Source: Porpolomopsis calyptriformis (lineage: Eukaryota; Basidiomycota; Agaricomycetes; Agaricales; Hygrophoraceae). From it: 64,000 bases of DNA. Where the stretch lies: contig OX621169.1 in the NCBI GenBank assembly GCA_951640195.1, positions 1,798,001 to 1,862,000 on the forward strand, read 5' to 3'. Below are positions 1 to 11,193 of the stretch, in pieces. How positions within the stretch are numbered: position 1 is the stretch's first letter; every line of letters begins with the position of its first letter. Position numbers and translations under genes: made by a program. The notes below the pieces were generated by a model. The model was not told the origin of the DNA, ran no database searches, and saw only the letters and a list, made by a program, of their open reading frames with translations.

Positions 1-552
1 CCAGAGCCTGGCGTCCGACGTCAATCCGGAGTCACACGACGATTAATTCACCACGTACCAATGAATGGTCGCCGCCGAGAGTAACTGGCAATTCCCTATT
101 GTTGATGTGTTCACTAACAACGGCAGAGACAGCTTCCGTTACACGCGAGACCATTCTAGGATTCTTCACTTTTCCGATCGGGGGATCGTTGGCAGCGGAA
201 ATATCCTCAAACTGGTGATGACCGTCAAATTTGACTTTCCACCCTATGCCGATGAGCTGGTTGATTAATCCGGCTTCCACCATATGGATAGGAGCCTTGT
301 CGACGCCAAGTTTTGCCTGTGCGGTGTGAAGAACTGTGCATAAGCTCGAGATCACTGTTTATGATCACCTGTCCACCACTTGGAGAGATATCGTGAGAAG
401 TGGAGGCAGTCCTGGTAGATAATTCACACACCTGAACGGGCATCCGACGATCTATGAGAAAGGGGTGGGGTTAGAGAGTGTGAAGAATGAGAAGTCATGC
501 TTACCGCGACAGTCTTGGGGTCAGGAAGGAAACGGTTCACGAGAGAAGACAT
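1..552 (-). CDS. arginase, 5' part (runs off the left edge)
   Basis: Arginase hydrolyses L-arginine to ornithine and urea with a two-manganese centre. Five exons can be read on the minus strand: 505-552 (starts MSSLVNRFLPDPKTVA), 432-451 (IVGCPFS), 369-378 (a 10-base exon giving SGGQ across the joint), 59-316 and the first bases of a fifth at 1-7. All joints are GT-AG with introns of 51-53 bases. The family signatures are present: VAIVGCPFSGGQ near the N terminus, KLGVDKAP, FDGHHQF, and GGDHSLALG, in which Asp and His belong to the metal-binding set. The start is the only ATG that opens into this reading. About 128 residues are visible of roughly 310-330 expected. A decayed copy of the same exons lies at 12.26-12.74 kb. 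The gene here looks intact; the rest is outside the window. Confidence 0.93.
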
Positions 553-1785
553 TATGGTGGAGTAGAATTGAACTCCTTTGCCAAGGATTATGACAGGTTT
601 CCGGGCTTGGTTTCCACCCCTCAGCTTTGCTTACATGGACGGGTCGGAACCAGTAGTGTCTTTCCAAATCAGTCACAGTTTTCGCCGTCCTTTCCTGTCA
701 AACTCACAGGCTTACAGGCGAGATCGTGCAGTGGCGGTATTCAACCGGAAGAGTCGTCCCGTTTCTTGATAAGGGACCAGAAACGCTCGATGCCGGTTCT
801 GGTGTGATTCAACGACCAAGTATCTTTCCTCCTTTGCATGTAAAGTCTTGGAAAGAACATCGAGGACGAGGGTGAAGACTTGGGCCAACAATCGATACCC
901 GAGACGAGCAAGATGAAGATAATACAAGGGCGAGATGAGTAATTATGACACAGATAGTCGATACGCCCCGGATATTTGGCAGGGGCGTCCCACGTACCCA
1001 AATACCGCCGAGGCTTCGTGCCAATTTACATATGGATATCCCATCTCCTGGAGACTCCACTCAACGACCTCACACCTTACGCCCGCTGTCGTTGCAAGGC
1101 AACCAGCGGCAATCGTCCTTTCATTAACTCCTAATGTGAGGGGGGAAAGGCACTCTTTCAGGTGAGTTGTTCTCTATTCATGGAAGAGGCTACGGTGAAC
1201 TTTCCTGCTTCGCCTTTGGTCAGTTCGGAGGCATCTCAAAGTTTCTTTCGTCGTCATCCATGAAGCGTTGCACACATAACTGCCGCAACCAACTCAAATC
1301 TTTCGAGTGCCTTGAGCTCTCCATCGCAATGTCTCCGCTATGCCGGCGTTGCAACCATGGACTACGGTCTGATCGGCTTCGGCTAATCTCTCCTCTCTGC
1401 CTGCCTCTGACCCGCTAAGATCGCAGCCGCAGCAAACGAGCTCGATCGTGCAGTTCCGAATAACTGAACTCAAAGGTAATTCCAATGGACCCACAGTCAA
1501 GTTGCTGTGGCTCTGGCTACTCCGAGCATCTAGTTCGGTGTTGCATGATTTGATTGATTAAGGGCTGGTTGACTGAAGTGATGGGTATCCAGAATGCCCA
1601 TCATTTCACCTCTCCCGTCCGGCTCAGACTGGACGGTCTCTAACCCAGCAGGAACTTTTCCAAAGAAGGGACAGAATAAATAGTGTTGTCTACAACTAGG
1701 ATAGCTCATCTGGAAGTAAGGGGAAGGGCCACGCAAAGAAAAACAGAGGGTAAGAAGACAGAATCAGGATATGGCGGGTAGTTGT
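553..1785. other. intergenic stretch, nothing recognised
   Basis: This 1.2 kb separates the arginase start from the 3' end of the protein kinase gene. Short open frames occur on both strands but none shows a family motif, codon bias or a consistent chain of splice sites. It presumably holds the arginase promoter. I see no repeat, RNA gene or hairpin that stands out. Confidence 0.5.
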
Positions 1786-3229
1786 TCAAAATGGGGGAGC
1801 GAAGCGGAAACGATCGTCAAAGATTTGGTGTAATGGAGGATTGACCATTCGCAGGTCAGGGATCGCCCTATTACGTGGGAGTGGCTTGGTATGCCACACC
1901 TCGGTTAAGTTGACTTCGTCTGGCACAAACGGCGCCTAAAGGAATGAAGAAAGACGTCAGTAACCGGGAAGATTGATAAAATCTTGGCTACACGCAGAGC
2001 TCACCAGGTACTGTCTGTTGTGCATCTTGTCCCATTGGATATGGTAAAGCCAAGGGTGGTTTTGCACAGCAACCGCATCATCGATAGAACCCAACCGCTC
2101 CTTGTGATCCATGTTCAGGAGGGCAGCAACGATATCCTGAAGTTTCTTGCCGACTTTAATATTTGGAGGCCAATTGTATATGCCAGATTTGACTCTTTCA
2201 TATATAGCCGTGTTGGTTTTTCCCAGGAAAGTCTGTTTTGAACAATGAGCCAAGATTCGTTCACTCGGATGGACGAATGGGGTACCAATTTCCTGCAAAC
2301 CATCTCAAATAAAATGCAGCCGGCGGCCCACCAATCGATCGCTACGGGAGTGATAGTTTGTGGGGAGAAGAGCTCCGGCGCCATATACGCGGGGGTGCCC
2401 GCGGCGAAAAAATCCTCCTCTCGCGTGTACTGATTGATAGAGCTTCCAAAGTCGGCGATACAAAGGTACCCATCTGGCCCCATGAGAATGTTCTCTGGCT
2501 TGAGATCCCGGTGTATGATGCCGTGAAAATGGAGGTGTTCGAGGCCGCAAACAATGTTAGCAAAGTAAAATGCGGCAGTGGCAGCGTCGAAAGGGCCACG
2601 TTTGCGAATGGCGGTAAGCAGAGTGCCAGAGGTGACTAGCTCGAGCAAGAGATAGAGACTCTTGGTGTCATAAAACACATCCACGAGCCCACAAACAAAT
2701 GGGTCCCAAGGCAATGCCGCAAGTGTCTTCCGCTCGAAGTTCTTGAAATGTTTATCGTTCTGTCAAGGGTGTCAAAGACGAGGTAGAACGGCGTGGTGAG
2801 GAGAAAGGTTACCCAGTCGGTTTGACGGACGCTTTTCTTGTTGAAGATTTTGACGGCGAAAAGGGAGCCTGGCTTATCCATACTGTGCCGGCTCTTGTTT
2901 CTGCGAACGCGGACAAGAAGGACCGAGCCATGAACTCCTTGACCTGTGGAGAAAAGTAATCAGCGGAATCCCGAGTGTCCTGCCGTGGGAGGGCGATACC
3001 TAGCATGCGGAGGCATTCCAAGTCACAAAGTGAGAGAGGGGCTGGCCGTGGGTCGAGGGGTAGCGTCCAGAAACCGTCGTCGGGAGGTTTGGCAGACTGG
3101 AGCGTGTGAGTGGATGCACAGTAAGTGGAAGAGGATCATTCTCACCTTGGGTCCATTAGCGTGAGCCGTTTGATTATTAGGAAGAGGGTTAAAGCGTGGG
3201 GAAGCACGGGGGGTGCGAATTGGAGACAT
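1786..3229 (-). CDS. AGC-family serine/threonine protein kinase
   Basis: Six exons (3146-3229, 3000-3096, 2813-2943, 2286-2759, 2005-2232, 1786-1935) joined by 49-69 base introns give a 387-residue protein. It carries a full kinase core: the glycine loop GQGVHGSV, the ATP-binding lysine in FAVKIF, the catalytic loop HRDLKPEN, ADFG, and the activation-segment end GTPAYMAPEL. Conserved Trp-rich DWWAAGCILFEM and a C-terminal ERLG motif followed by NHPWL and a short tail place it with the AGC group (PKA/PKC-like) rather than CMGC or STE kinases. The start ATG at 3229 is followed by a short Pro/Asn-rich leader of about 50 residues. The tail lacks a clear hydrophobic motif, so I do not assign a subfamily. 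It is divergent from IPK1, with 185 bases between start codons. Confidence 0.92.
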
Positions 3230-3414
3230 GAGGGTGTTTGTGAAGTTGAGATGATAGAAGGGGGATGAAAGGATTGAGTGAGTGGCGAGTAGAGTCTAAG
3301 TTTAGGCATGGCCACAAGTGTTGTGTTGAACAAAGCCGGTTGCTTTCAGGTCAAAGCACAGTTAATTACGTAACATTCTATTTAGCTTGTATAATTCCAA
3401 ATTTGGCAATCGGA

Positions 3415-4695
3415 ATGGCCACCATCACTCAATCCTCGCCGGGAGATTGGAGCTATGTATCGGAGGGAGGCACAGCTATCGTCTTTTCTTACACTGGCTC
3501 GAATCACTCACAGTTTACTGGCACAGTATTGAGGCTTAAGAAGAGGGCCATTAATGCTACCGGTTCTTCAGCCGATGACCAGGTGTTTTCATTTCAACGC
3601 AGTGTGATAGGACGTCTGCTGCCCTCCGAATATCTACCTCGACTCGAACCCGTTCAACTGGACAGATCCTGGTTGAACACTCTTGCTGCCCTGTGTGAGG
3701 AGACGCGACCTCAGGAGAGAAGAAGAACAGGTCAGATCGACATCACTGCGAGATCTGCCATACTTGCCACCGATCTCGTTGGCGGTTCGGCATTGACTGT
3801 GGAAATCAAGGTACCACTCTCTGAGCTTCCTCTCTTGCACTCGTTGTAACCTGAATCATAGCCCAAATGCGCCATCCTCCCTTCTCCTGTCCATTTATCA
3901 CCAGCTACTCGTCCTATTAAGACCCATACGTGCCGATTCTGCATGCACTCGTACCTCAAAACCACAAAGGGCGCAGTGGCCGCTTTGGAATATTGCCCCC
4001 TGGATCTATTCTCGGGGGACGAAACACGCGTCACCCGCGCGATTCGTTCCTTGTGGAATGACTGGGTACGCACTCAAGGTTCTATCAACAACCTCAAAAT
4101 CTTCTCTCGCGGAAAGCTCCTCAAACCTACCGACGTACGTCCTCGACCCCACGCTGGTCTCTCACCGGATGTCTCGGTCGAAAGCCTTACACTCGCAATA
4201 GTGCCTTTGTTAATGAACACACCCATCCTGTCCATCCTTTCCAAACTCGAGCGATCACTCGATATTCTCGATATCGAAGGGTTGTCGAAATTGGGACATA
4301 CAGTCGGAATGAATCCTGCGATCGAACACGAGGAGTCACTTCCCATCTCATCCTCTTCCACCGATTTCAGCGCTCATCATCCGTGTTCACGGGAGCCTAC
4401 TATTTCGGACTGGGGAGCATTTATAGACGCTTATCTCTCATCTCACGATGATTTGGATCACTCTGTTCCTTCCCCGGCGAATTGGCGGTACTATACTCTT
4501 GCGTACCTCTTATCTGCCATATTCAAAGACTGTTCTGTCGTTCTGAGGGTCGCTCAAGGATTACACGACGCGTCGGTTAAAGTAATTGATTTGGAGCCCA
4601 AAAGTCTCGACCGGCTTCGGGTCTGGGAAGAGTTGGACAAGGAGATTGTTCAAGCATATACTGGAGTGGATGGAAAGCACTGCGTCGACCAGTAG
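3415..4695 (+). CDS. IPK1: inositol-pentakisphosphate 2-kinase
   Basis: Predicted 409-residue enzyme that phosphorylates inositol pentakisphosphate at position 2 to make phytate (InsP6), a nuclear cofactor for mRNA export. Two exons: 3415-3810 and 3862-4695, with a 51-base GT-AG intron. Family marks: the N-terminal WSYVSEGGTAIVFSYTG nucleotide-binding strand-loop, the signature EIKPKCAILPSP formed exactly across the splice joint, the zinc-type element CRFCMHSYLK, and the C-terminal segment KVIDLEPKSLDRLRVWEELD, which matches the DLDLKP element of IPK1 kinases. The ATG at 3415 is preferred over the open frame upstream because the N-terminal motif starts right after it. The usual family Trp in the KPKWGFLP motif is replaced (KPKCAILP). 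Confidence 0.9.
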
Positions 4696-4794
4696 AAATG
4701 TTAGCAGTAGTTACCCAATGTCGAGCCACCTTCCTCTTTGGGGTTACTGAATGACCAACTCCATCCCTCTTTGCGTATACCACGGCATCAATCT

Positions 4795-6550
4795 ATGGTC
4801 ATGTCAATATTTCCGCGAATGTTGGCTCGCGGTGCGAGGTCGACCCCTTTCAGGTCTAGAGTGCACCACGTCCAGCACCGAAAAAATTCGACATTTTATA
4901 ACGAGCAAATGGCGGATCTCACGGAACCCCAAGCGGAAGTGAGTTGGATGGCAGTCAAATTCCGGACTCAATCCAGACTCAATGGTTTTCATTCGTATTC
5001 GTAGTTCCGCGATGCGATTAGTGAGTTCGCGCAGAGGGAGATCGCACCACGAGCCGCTGACATCGACAAGAGCAATGATTTCCCTGCCGTATGATCTACT
5101 CTTATATCTGTCCTCAACGTCTCTCTACAGATAAACATCATACAGGATTTATGGGAGAAGCTTGGCAGTATGGGTCTGTTGGGTGTAACTGTGTCATCAA
5201 AGTATGGCGGTCTTGGGCTTGGCTACTTCGAGCATACTCTTGCCATGGAAGAGATCTCTCGAGCATCCGGTTCTGTCGCCCTCTCATACGGTGCACATTC
5301 AAATCTTTGCGTCAATCAGATTCATAGGCACGGGACGGAGTCACAGAAGGAGAAGTACTTGCCGGATCTTATAGCTGGCAGAAAGGTCGGCAGCTTGGCT
5401 ATGAGCGAGCCTGGGAGTGGGAGTGACGTGGTTAGCATGCGCCTGCGGGCGGACAAAGTCGATGGTGGATGGAGGCTGAATGGGAATAAATTTTGGTAAG
5501 TTTATGCATCACTTTGACGACAGGGCATCTAGATAGATAACGGTCCACTTTCTAGGATTACGAATGGCCCTTCAGCTTCAACACTCGTTGTTTATGCCAA
5601 AACCTCGCCAGAGAAAGGCTCGAAAGGTATCACGGCCTTCATCATCGAAAAAGACTTTATGGGATTTTCGACCCATCAGAAATTGGACAAGTTTGGGATG
5701 AGGGGAAGCGATACATGCGAACTTGTCTTTGACAATTGTGACGTTCCGGCAGGTAATTCTGCCGTTGGTTTTGATGAATTATTATTCAGGTACATGATCA
5801 CAGAGAACGTTCTGGGGCAAGTGGACAAAGGTGCTTGCGTGTTAATGTCCGGTCTGGACTTGGAACGTCTGGTTCTAAGCGGTGGCCCTCTTGGGTTCGT
5901 TCAATCTGTTTTTGCTCTGATTAAAGTTGCAGGCTCGATCCTTGGGTATTCAGATTAATGCAAGCTGCCTTCGACTTCGCTATCACATATGTACACGAGC
6001 GACAGCAATTTGGTCAACCTATAGGCACCTTCCAGCTCATGCAGGGTGCGATTCCTTCTATTCCGTGCCTCGTGACAAGTAACCATTCAATGATCTATTT
6101 TAGCCAAGATCGCGGATATGTATACAAAGCTCAGTGCTAGTCGATCATATGTATATGCTGTAGCAAGAGCATGCGATCGTGGTCAGATTAGCAGGCGGGT
6201 AAGTGTACATTTCAGGACAGACAGGAGTACTTTGCATTAACAATAAATCTCGCATACATTTCACTCCACCATATGGAAGGATTGTGCTGGGGCGATTTTG
6301 TACGCTACCGAGAAGGCTGTGGAGGTGGCGTTGGAGGGTATGCAATGTTTAGGAGGAAATGGCTACATTAACGGTGGGCAGTTCAGTCTCAGTCACTCCA
6401 ATTCATAATCTGAATCAACGTCAAGACTACCCCCTGGGTCGCATCGTGAGGGATTCCAGACTATATACTGTTGGTGCTGGGACCCAGGAAATCAGACGCA
6501 TGCTGATAGGAAGAGAATTCAACGAACAATTCAAGGTATATGGTGCCTGA
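4795..6550 (+). CDS. IVD: isovaleryl-CoA dehydrogenase, mitochondrial
   Basis: A 423-residue acyl-CoA dehydrogenase in nine exons (4795-4938, 5005-5088, 5146-5495, 5556-5752, 5804-5894, 5954-6045, 6104-6198, 6280-6373, 6426-6550). It oxidises isovaleryl-CoA in leucine breakdown and passes electrons to ETF. The first 35 residues are Arg/Ser-rich without acids, a mitochondrial presequence. Family marks: [44 protein letters not shown], and [17 protein letters not shown], which carries the glutamate used as base by isovaleryl-CoA dehydrogenases and separates them from medium-chain enzymes. The C-terminal [15 protein letters not shown] and GAGTQEIRR are complete. Some acceptors (AAG at 6279) are weak, but the reading frame is kept through all joints. 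Confidence 0.94.
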
Positions 6551-6780
6551 TCCAATATGACGTCGGTGTGGGTCTCAGTTCTCGCGCTAGTGGAAGGATT
6601 AAGATATCCGAGGTACGCGATCGTCCTTAGTATCGCAACCCAGGAGACTGATCTGTCACCTGAGATCAGTACAGAGCTGTTAACTGTATAACATGCAATC
6701 CCACTTGGTTTTTATTCAAGTACTTATGAGACTTGTTTGCCAAGTTTTGGAGCTGCCGCGGAGCCTGAACGAGGCAGCGT

Positions 6781-6850
6781 CGATCGGTAAGATCTCTTTT
6801 TTGATTGAGTTTTCCGACAAATTCAATCAAAGAAGGGATCTTACCGATCG
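6781..6850. repeat. 28-base inverted repeat forming a hairpin
   Basis: Arms 6781-6808 and 6823-6850 are reverse complements except at two positions, which would be U-G pairs in a plus-strand transcript; the loop is 14 bases. It lies between the end of the IVD gene and the start of the Zn2Cys6 factor gene, 155 bases before that ATG. It could be a folded 5' leader element, a small-RNA precursor or simply a tiny palindromic insertion. Confidence 0.85.
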
Positions 6851-7004
6851 ATAGAATGGCCAGCCTAGTCAGACCTTGAATTCCTGCGCTGTGCCGCGGA
6901 TTTCAGTCTCGCCCGACATCCAGGAGTATTATGTGAGCATTTGGGTCTGTCAGCCCCTAACATACCCTTCCACAGTCATACCACATCATCTTCAGCTTTC
7001 CGTT

Positions 7005-8589
7005 ATGAACCCTGACTTACCCTCTCAATTTACCGTTCGCTCGAAGCCTATTCTCCCCCTTGACCTAAGTCTTGGTCTGAAAGAGATGCAACCCCTTGTT
7101 TCCTATGGTCACGGTCACCCTGTATTCCATCGCCCGCCCTCGCCGGGTCCTCATGGCCTGATTCCTGGTGGTCCCCTGCAATCCCAAAATCAGATATACG
7201 GTATCCTTCCAATTTGGACGGACACTGGCACCTCGACTCTAAGGAATCATCCTGCGACGCCCACCACCCCGCGAACCCCCTCCCGCGTTTACCATCTTGG
7301 TCTGCCGAACTCTGCCAAGTCTGAGCGGGGTAACCTGGCCCGAGATAGTGTTCTGAGGCAAGGCCCTCGCCAGCGAACGGCACATGCTTGCGAAAAGTGC
7401 AGAGATCGCAAAACCAAGGTGTGCGCTTTCCCTATTCAGTTTCGCCGGTTCAACTGATGGGCTTATGTCTTCGCAGTGCTCGGGCGAACGTCCCGTTTGT
7501 CAGCGATGTGCCACGCGGGGTTTGGTTTGCAAGTATTCGAATCGCGACACACGAGGGCGAGGAGCATCGAGGGCAAATTTGCGCAGCACCATGTCGTCCA
7601 CAGACTTGCGCTTTACGCCTGGTGATTCTCCAATTGGTTCGCCTACAAAGCCACAGCCCTCCAAAATGACACCGTCATCTCAACCGACGTCGCCTCAAAG
7701 CTCTCCTATCCGTGCGAGTTTTCCCCTGTCAATCAGGTCGCCCCTTTCGGCGTCAGAGCTTCACTGGAAAGGCGCGATGTCGGCCACTCGAGATTTGCGA
7801 CGAGTGCAAAGTCATGCCACCTTCAATATGAGTGGGGGAGATACCAAAGTCCCGTTGGTGCTGGCTGACCCTGCATCCTGCGACCTCACTCCTCGCCCAG
7901 CGGATGCTAGTAATGGTTCCTTTGAGGATATTATGGCTCAAAATGCTTACATTCCTTCGCCGAATCGTCGCTTCGAACTTCGCCTTGATCACGTGGGCCA
8001 TTGGAGCGATAACAGTGCTGGGTATGTTGATTTTTCCCTTCATGATTCCATCAGCGCTGGAACACTCAATAGGTCGGAACCTCGATCTGCAACCGAGTCT
8101 CACTTCAGCTTTTCATCAGGCTCATCGGGAAGCAGCCGCAACTCAGGCTGCAGTTCATCTCTGGGTGTTGAGGATTTATGTTATAACGCCGAGCGCACGT
8201 CGACCCCGGCTTACCTTGATTCGTATGCGTCGTCTCCAGCTTCTGCGTCGTCTGCGTCGTCTGCGTCACTGCCGTCCTCTGCAATTTCAAGGTGGCATGC
8301 CGATCATGATTCTACTTCTCAAGTAGAATCCTATCCGCACCCGATACACCCCATCAGCGGCCAGTTAGTTGACTCGTTGGCTGGCTCGAATGTCGCGGAG
8401 AACTACGAACGATATATCAATTCACAGACCCTAGATTGTTCTGGTTCTATGGCAGGAGGTAATAAACACCACAGCGAAGATTCGCAGCCGATTCCGCAGT
8501 CGACGTCTGGTCGAATGCCACACTACCTCGTTCCCGAAGGGTTTCTCGAAGGGATAAATTGGGATACCTTCACATTTTCGCATTGTTGA
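7005..8589 (+). CDS. Zn2Cys6 (Gal4-type) transcription factor
   Basis: Two exons, 7005-7418 and 7477-8589, make a 508-residue protein. The zinc cluster is built across the intron: HACEKCRDRKTK followed by CSGERPVCQRC and GLVCKYS, giving the six cysteines in the usual CX2CX6CX6CX2CX6C spacing. The cluster sits near residue 130 behind a Pro-rich leader. The rest is rich in Ser, Pro and Gly with a serine/alanine run (residues around 410-430) and shows no fungal-specific TF middle homology domain that I can see, so length and content suit a regulator but the target genes cannot be told. The ATG at 7005 is the first in frame; the frame upstream opens without one. Splicing fits the conserved break after the KTK element found in many fungal factors. 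Confidence 0.88.
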
Positions 8590-9529
8590 TCCCTTTGGGG
8601 GAGTATGTTGCATGGATCTATGTCCGCCGTTGGTGTCTGCCACCATACCATTTGGTCTTGAATTCTATACGAACACTTTATTACCTGTATCAAGTACTGG
8701 GATGCTTGCAAAGAAGAGACAATTCTCGTTTTACACTGCTCAAGTATTAAATGGAATGCATTGAAGGCAACCATGAGAGCAACACCTGGAAAGGAGTCAC
8801 ACATTGACAAGCACACTGGTTTTTTGCTTATTGCGGGCTTTGCAGGGACTGCTGAAGTGCACACCCATACTTGGGGCAGCAAGCTGTCAGCTATGAATTT
8901 GCGAGACACAAGGACCTCCAGTAGTTGTACTCATAGAAAACTGAGATTGAGAACAAGAAAGGAATTAACATATTGTAGTCAATAAATGCTCAAGCATTTC
9001 CAGAGGACCACAAGACAATAACCAGATGCTCTATCTGCACTGGGCTAAATCAGGATGCAGTATCTGCCATGATCATCTCTGGGAGGTAAGTCCCTGGGAT
9101 TCATTTCTCATAACATAAGTTAGTCTCTGAGAGTGTGGGAACAAGGTCACATCTAGTTTAGCCAGAAACGACCATGTATGACCTCACAAGTTGCGCTGCG
9201 GAATAATAATTGTGCACGTGGAACGCCGTACTTGACGCGTTGTTCACGTGCCTAGCATGGTGTAACATTTAAACGGAGTGACAAAAGGTGAAAAGCAGAA
9301 CTCCTCAACCATTCAAGATATCGATACACAAAGAAAGCGGTGTCATATGGGAATGTTATACAAATATATCTACAAGGTTATAAAGAATTCTGTTCCGAAG
9401 ATTTGAGAAATTGCCGACTATGGTCTGGTGCTGATTTAAGAGTAAGTGATAACATATGAATCAAAAAACAAGGAAAACATGAGAGAAACACTATGGTCCG
9501 GGATTGAAATGGGGAATGTAATGAACGTG
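8590..9529. other. convergent intergenic stretch
   Basis: About 940 bases between the 3' ends of the Zn2Cys6 gene and the zinc-finger/minisatellite gene. No coding signal is convincing. A pair of CACGTG E-box cores in inverted arrangement lies at about 9214-9251 (GCACGTGGAAC and GTTCACGTGC), which is an imperfect inverted repeat, but no gene start faces it. Confidence 0.5.
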
Positions 9530-11193
9530 TCATAGGAGAGAAAAAGGAAGTCCATTTTGAAAAGTCGGTTTCAGGAGGGATATGGCAGGAATTGAGCCGT
9601 CGAAGGATTCACCTGGCACGGAGAACTCAGGAGCCGGAAGGCGAGGGGACAGAATAGGAATTAAGAATTCGTTGTCGAAGCGGTCGCCTTGTACGGAGGA
9701 CCCAGGAGTCGGTAGGGGCGGTAAAGTTATAGGAATTGAGGATTCGCCGCCGAGGCGGTCGCCTTGTGCTGAGGACTCAGATGTCGGTGGGGGCGGTAAC
9801 GCAGGAATTGAGACTTCGCCGTCCAAGCGGTCGCCTTGTTCAGCGGACCCAAGGGCCAGGAGCGTCGCAAGAAGTGAGAATTCGCCGCCGAAGCCGTCAT
9901 CTTGTCCAGAGTACCCAGGTGTCGAGTACGCTGCAGGAAGTGAGGATTCGCCGCCGACGTGGTCATCTTGTCCAGAGTACCCAGGTGTCGAGTAAGCTGA
10001 AGGAAGTGAGGATTCGCCGCCGACGCGGTCATCTTGTCCAGAGTACCCAGGTGCCGAGTAAGCTGCAGGAAGTGAGGATTGGCCGCCGACGCGGTCATCT
10101 TGTGCAGAGTACTCAGGTGTCGAGTAAGCTGCAGGAAGTGAGGATTGGCCGCCGACGCGGTCATCTTGTGCAGAGTACTCAGGTGTCGAGTAAGCTGCAG
10201 GAAGTGAGGATTGGCCGCCGACGCGGTCATCTTGTGCAGAGTACCCAGGTGTCGAGTAAGCTGCAGGAAGTGAGGATTGGCCGCCGACGCGGTCATCTTG
10301 TGCAGAGTACCCAGGTGTCGAGTAAGCTGCAGGAAGTGAGGATTCGCCGCCGACGCGGTCATCTTGTGCAGAGTACCCAGGTGTCGAGTAAGCTGCAGGA
10401 ACTAAGGATTCGCCGCCGACGTGATCATCTTGTACAGAGTACCCAGGTGTCGAGTACACTGCAGGAACTAAGGATTCGCCGCCGACGTGGTCATCTTGTA
10501 CAGAGTACCCAGGTGTCGAGTACGCTGCAGGAACTGAGGATTGGCCGTCGAAGCAGACATCTTCTGCTAAGAACCTAGGTGTCGAGTACGCTGCAGGAAC
10601 TGAGAGTTGGTTGCCGAAGGGGGCACCTTGTGTGGAGAATCCAGAGCCCTGTTGGGGCGAGAGCGTGAGAGGCATTGGGAAGAACCCGTTGAAAGGGTAG
10701 GAGAACCCGCCAGCCGAAGGTGGAGATACGTGCCATCCAGAGGAAGGAGGTTGTTCAGAAGAGAGACATTTCTTTTGATGCCTGACTAGGGCATCTTTGC
10801 GAGAATACCTGTATGGCGGTCATTACAAGGAGGGGACAGGGAGAGCAGCAATGTCCCCACCTCTTACCGCACCAACACTCCCTCTTTTCTTGAGTCGCAT
10901 CCCGGCAGGAGAATTGTAGGTGCCGGACAAGGTTGTCCGACCTCATCTTCAGTCCACAGGTTCCACACACGACCTCGCGTCTCTATAAAAAATCCTCAAT
11001 ACGAAAGCTTCTTGACGTGCCAAATCCTACGTACCCGAGCCTTGCGTTTTTCGCCTGCCCGTTTTTGTGGCAGCTCCGATGACGCTGTGGCATCGGGCGC
11101 AGGAGTTCGGCGAACGGGTCCCCCAGAATACAGTAGTTTGGCACTTTCAGGGACAAGCGGGGTCGTGAACTGAAATGAGGCTGGAGTATCCAT
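9530..11193 (-). CDS. two-finger zinc protein with minisatellite-coded repeat tail
   Basis: Three exons, 11035-11193, 10861-10982 and 9530-10808, each joined by a 52-base intron, give 519 residues. Residues 1-55 are basic with an RAGEKRKAR stretch. Then come two adjacent fingers: CGTCGLKMRSDNLVRH with a Cys four residues on, and CWCGKRYSRKDALVRH with a Cys four residues on; the second is formed across the second intron, which confirms the splice. They resemble degenerate C2H2/C2HC DNA-binding fingers. From about residue 140 the protein is Pro/Ser/Tyr-rich and from about 165 is made of 22-residue repeats (consensus PAAYSTPGYSAQDDRVGG plus four residues), eleven regular and four decayed. I know no named family with this layout; a DNA-binding protein with a low-complexity, possibly phase-separating or activating tail is an inference. 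Confidence 0.8.
9875..10600. repeat. 66-base tandem repeat (minisatellite), 11 regular copies
   Basis: Eleven head-to-tail 66-base units lie inside the zinc-finger gene, followed toward 9530 by about four strongly diverged units. Because 66 is a multiple of three, all frames of the array stay open: a plus-strand frame (9736-10578) and another minus frame (9727-10362) are long only for that reason. Inner copies differ by one to four bases, the outer ones by more, the usual pattern of unequal exchange in the centre of an array. Confidence 0.97.

Noticed and set aside
9727..10362. 211-residue minus-strand frame in the array
   Set aside because: Shifted frame of the same repeats; it does not connect to the zinc-finger exons.
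9736..10578. 280-residue Arg-rich plus-strand frame
   Set aside because: It is the complement of the 66-base array, open only because the unit is a multiple of three; no start context or splice sites, while the minus-strand frame continues into zinc fingers.
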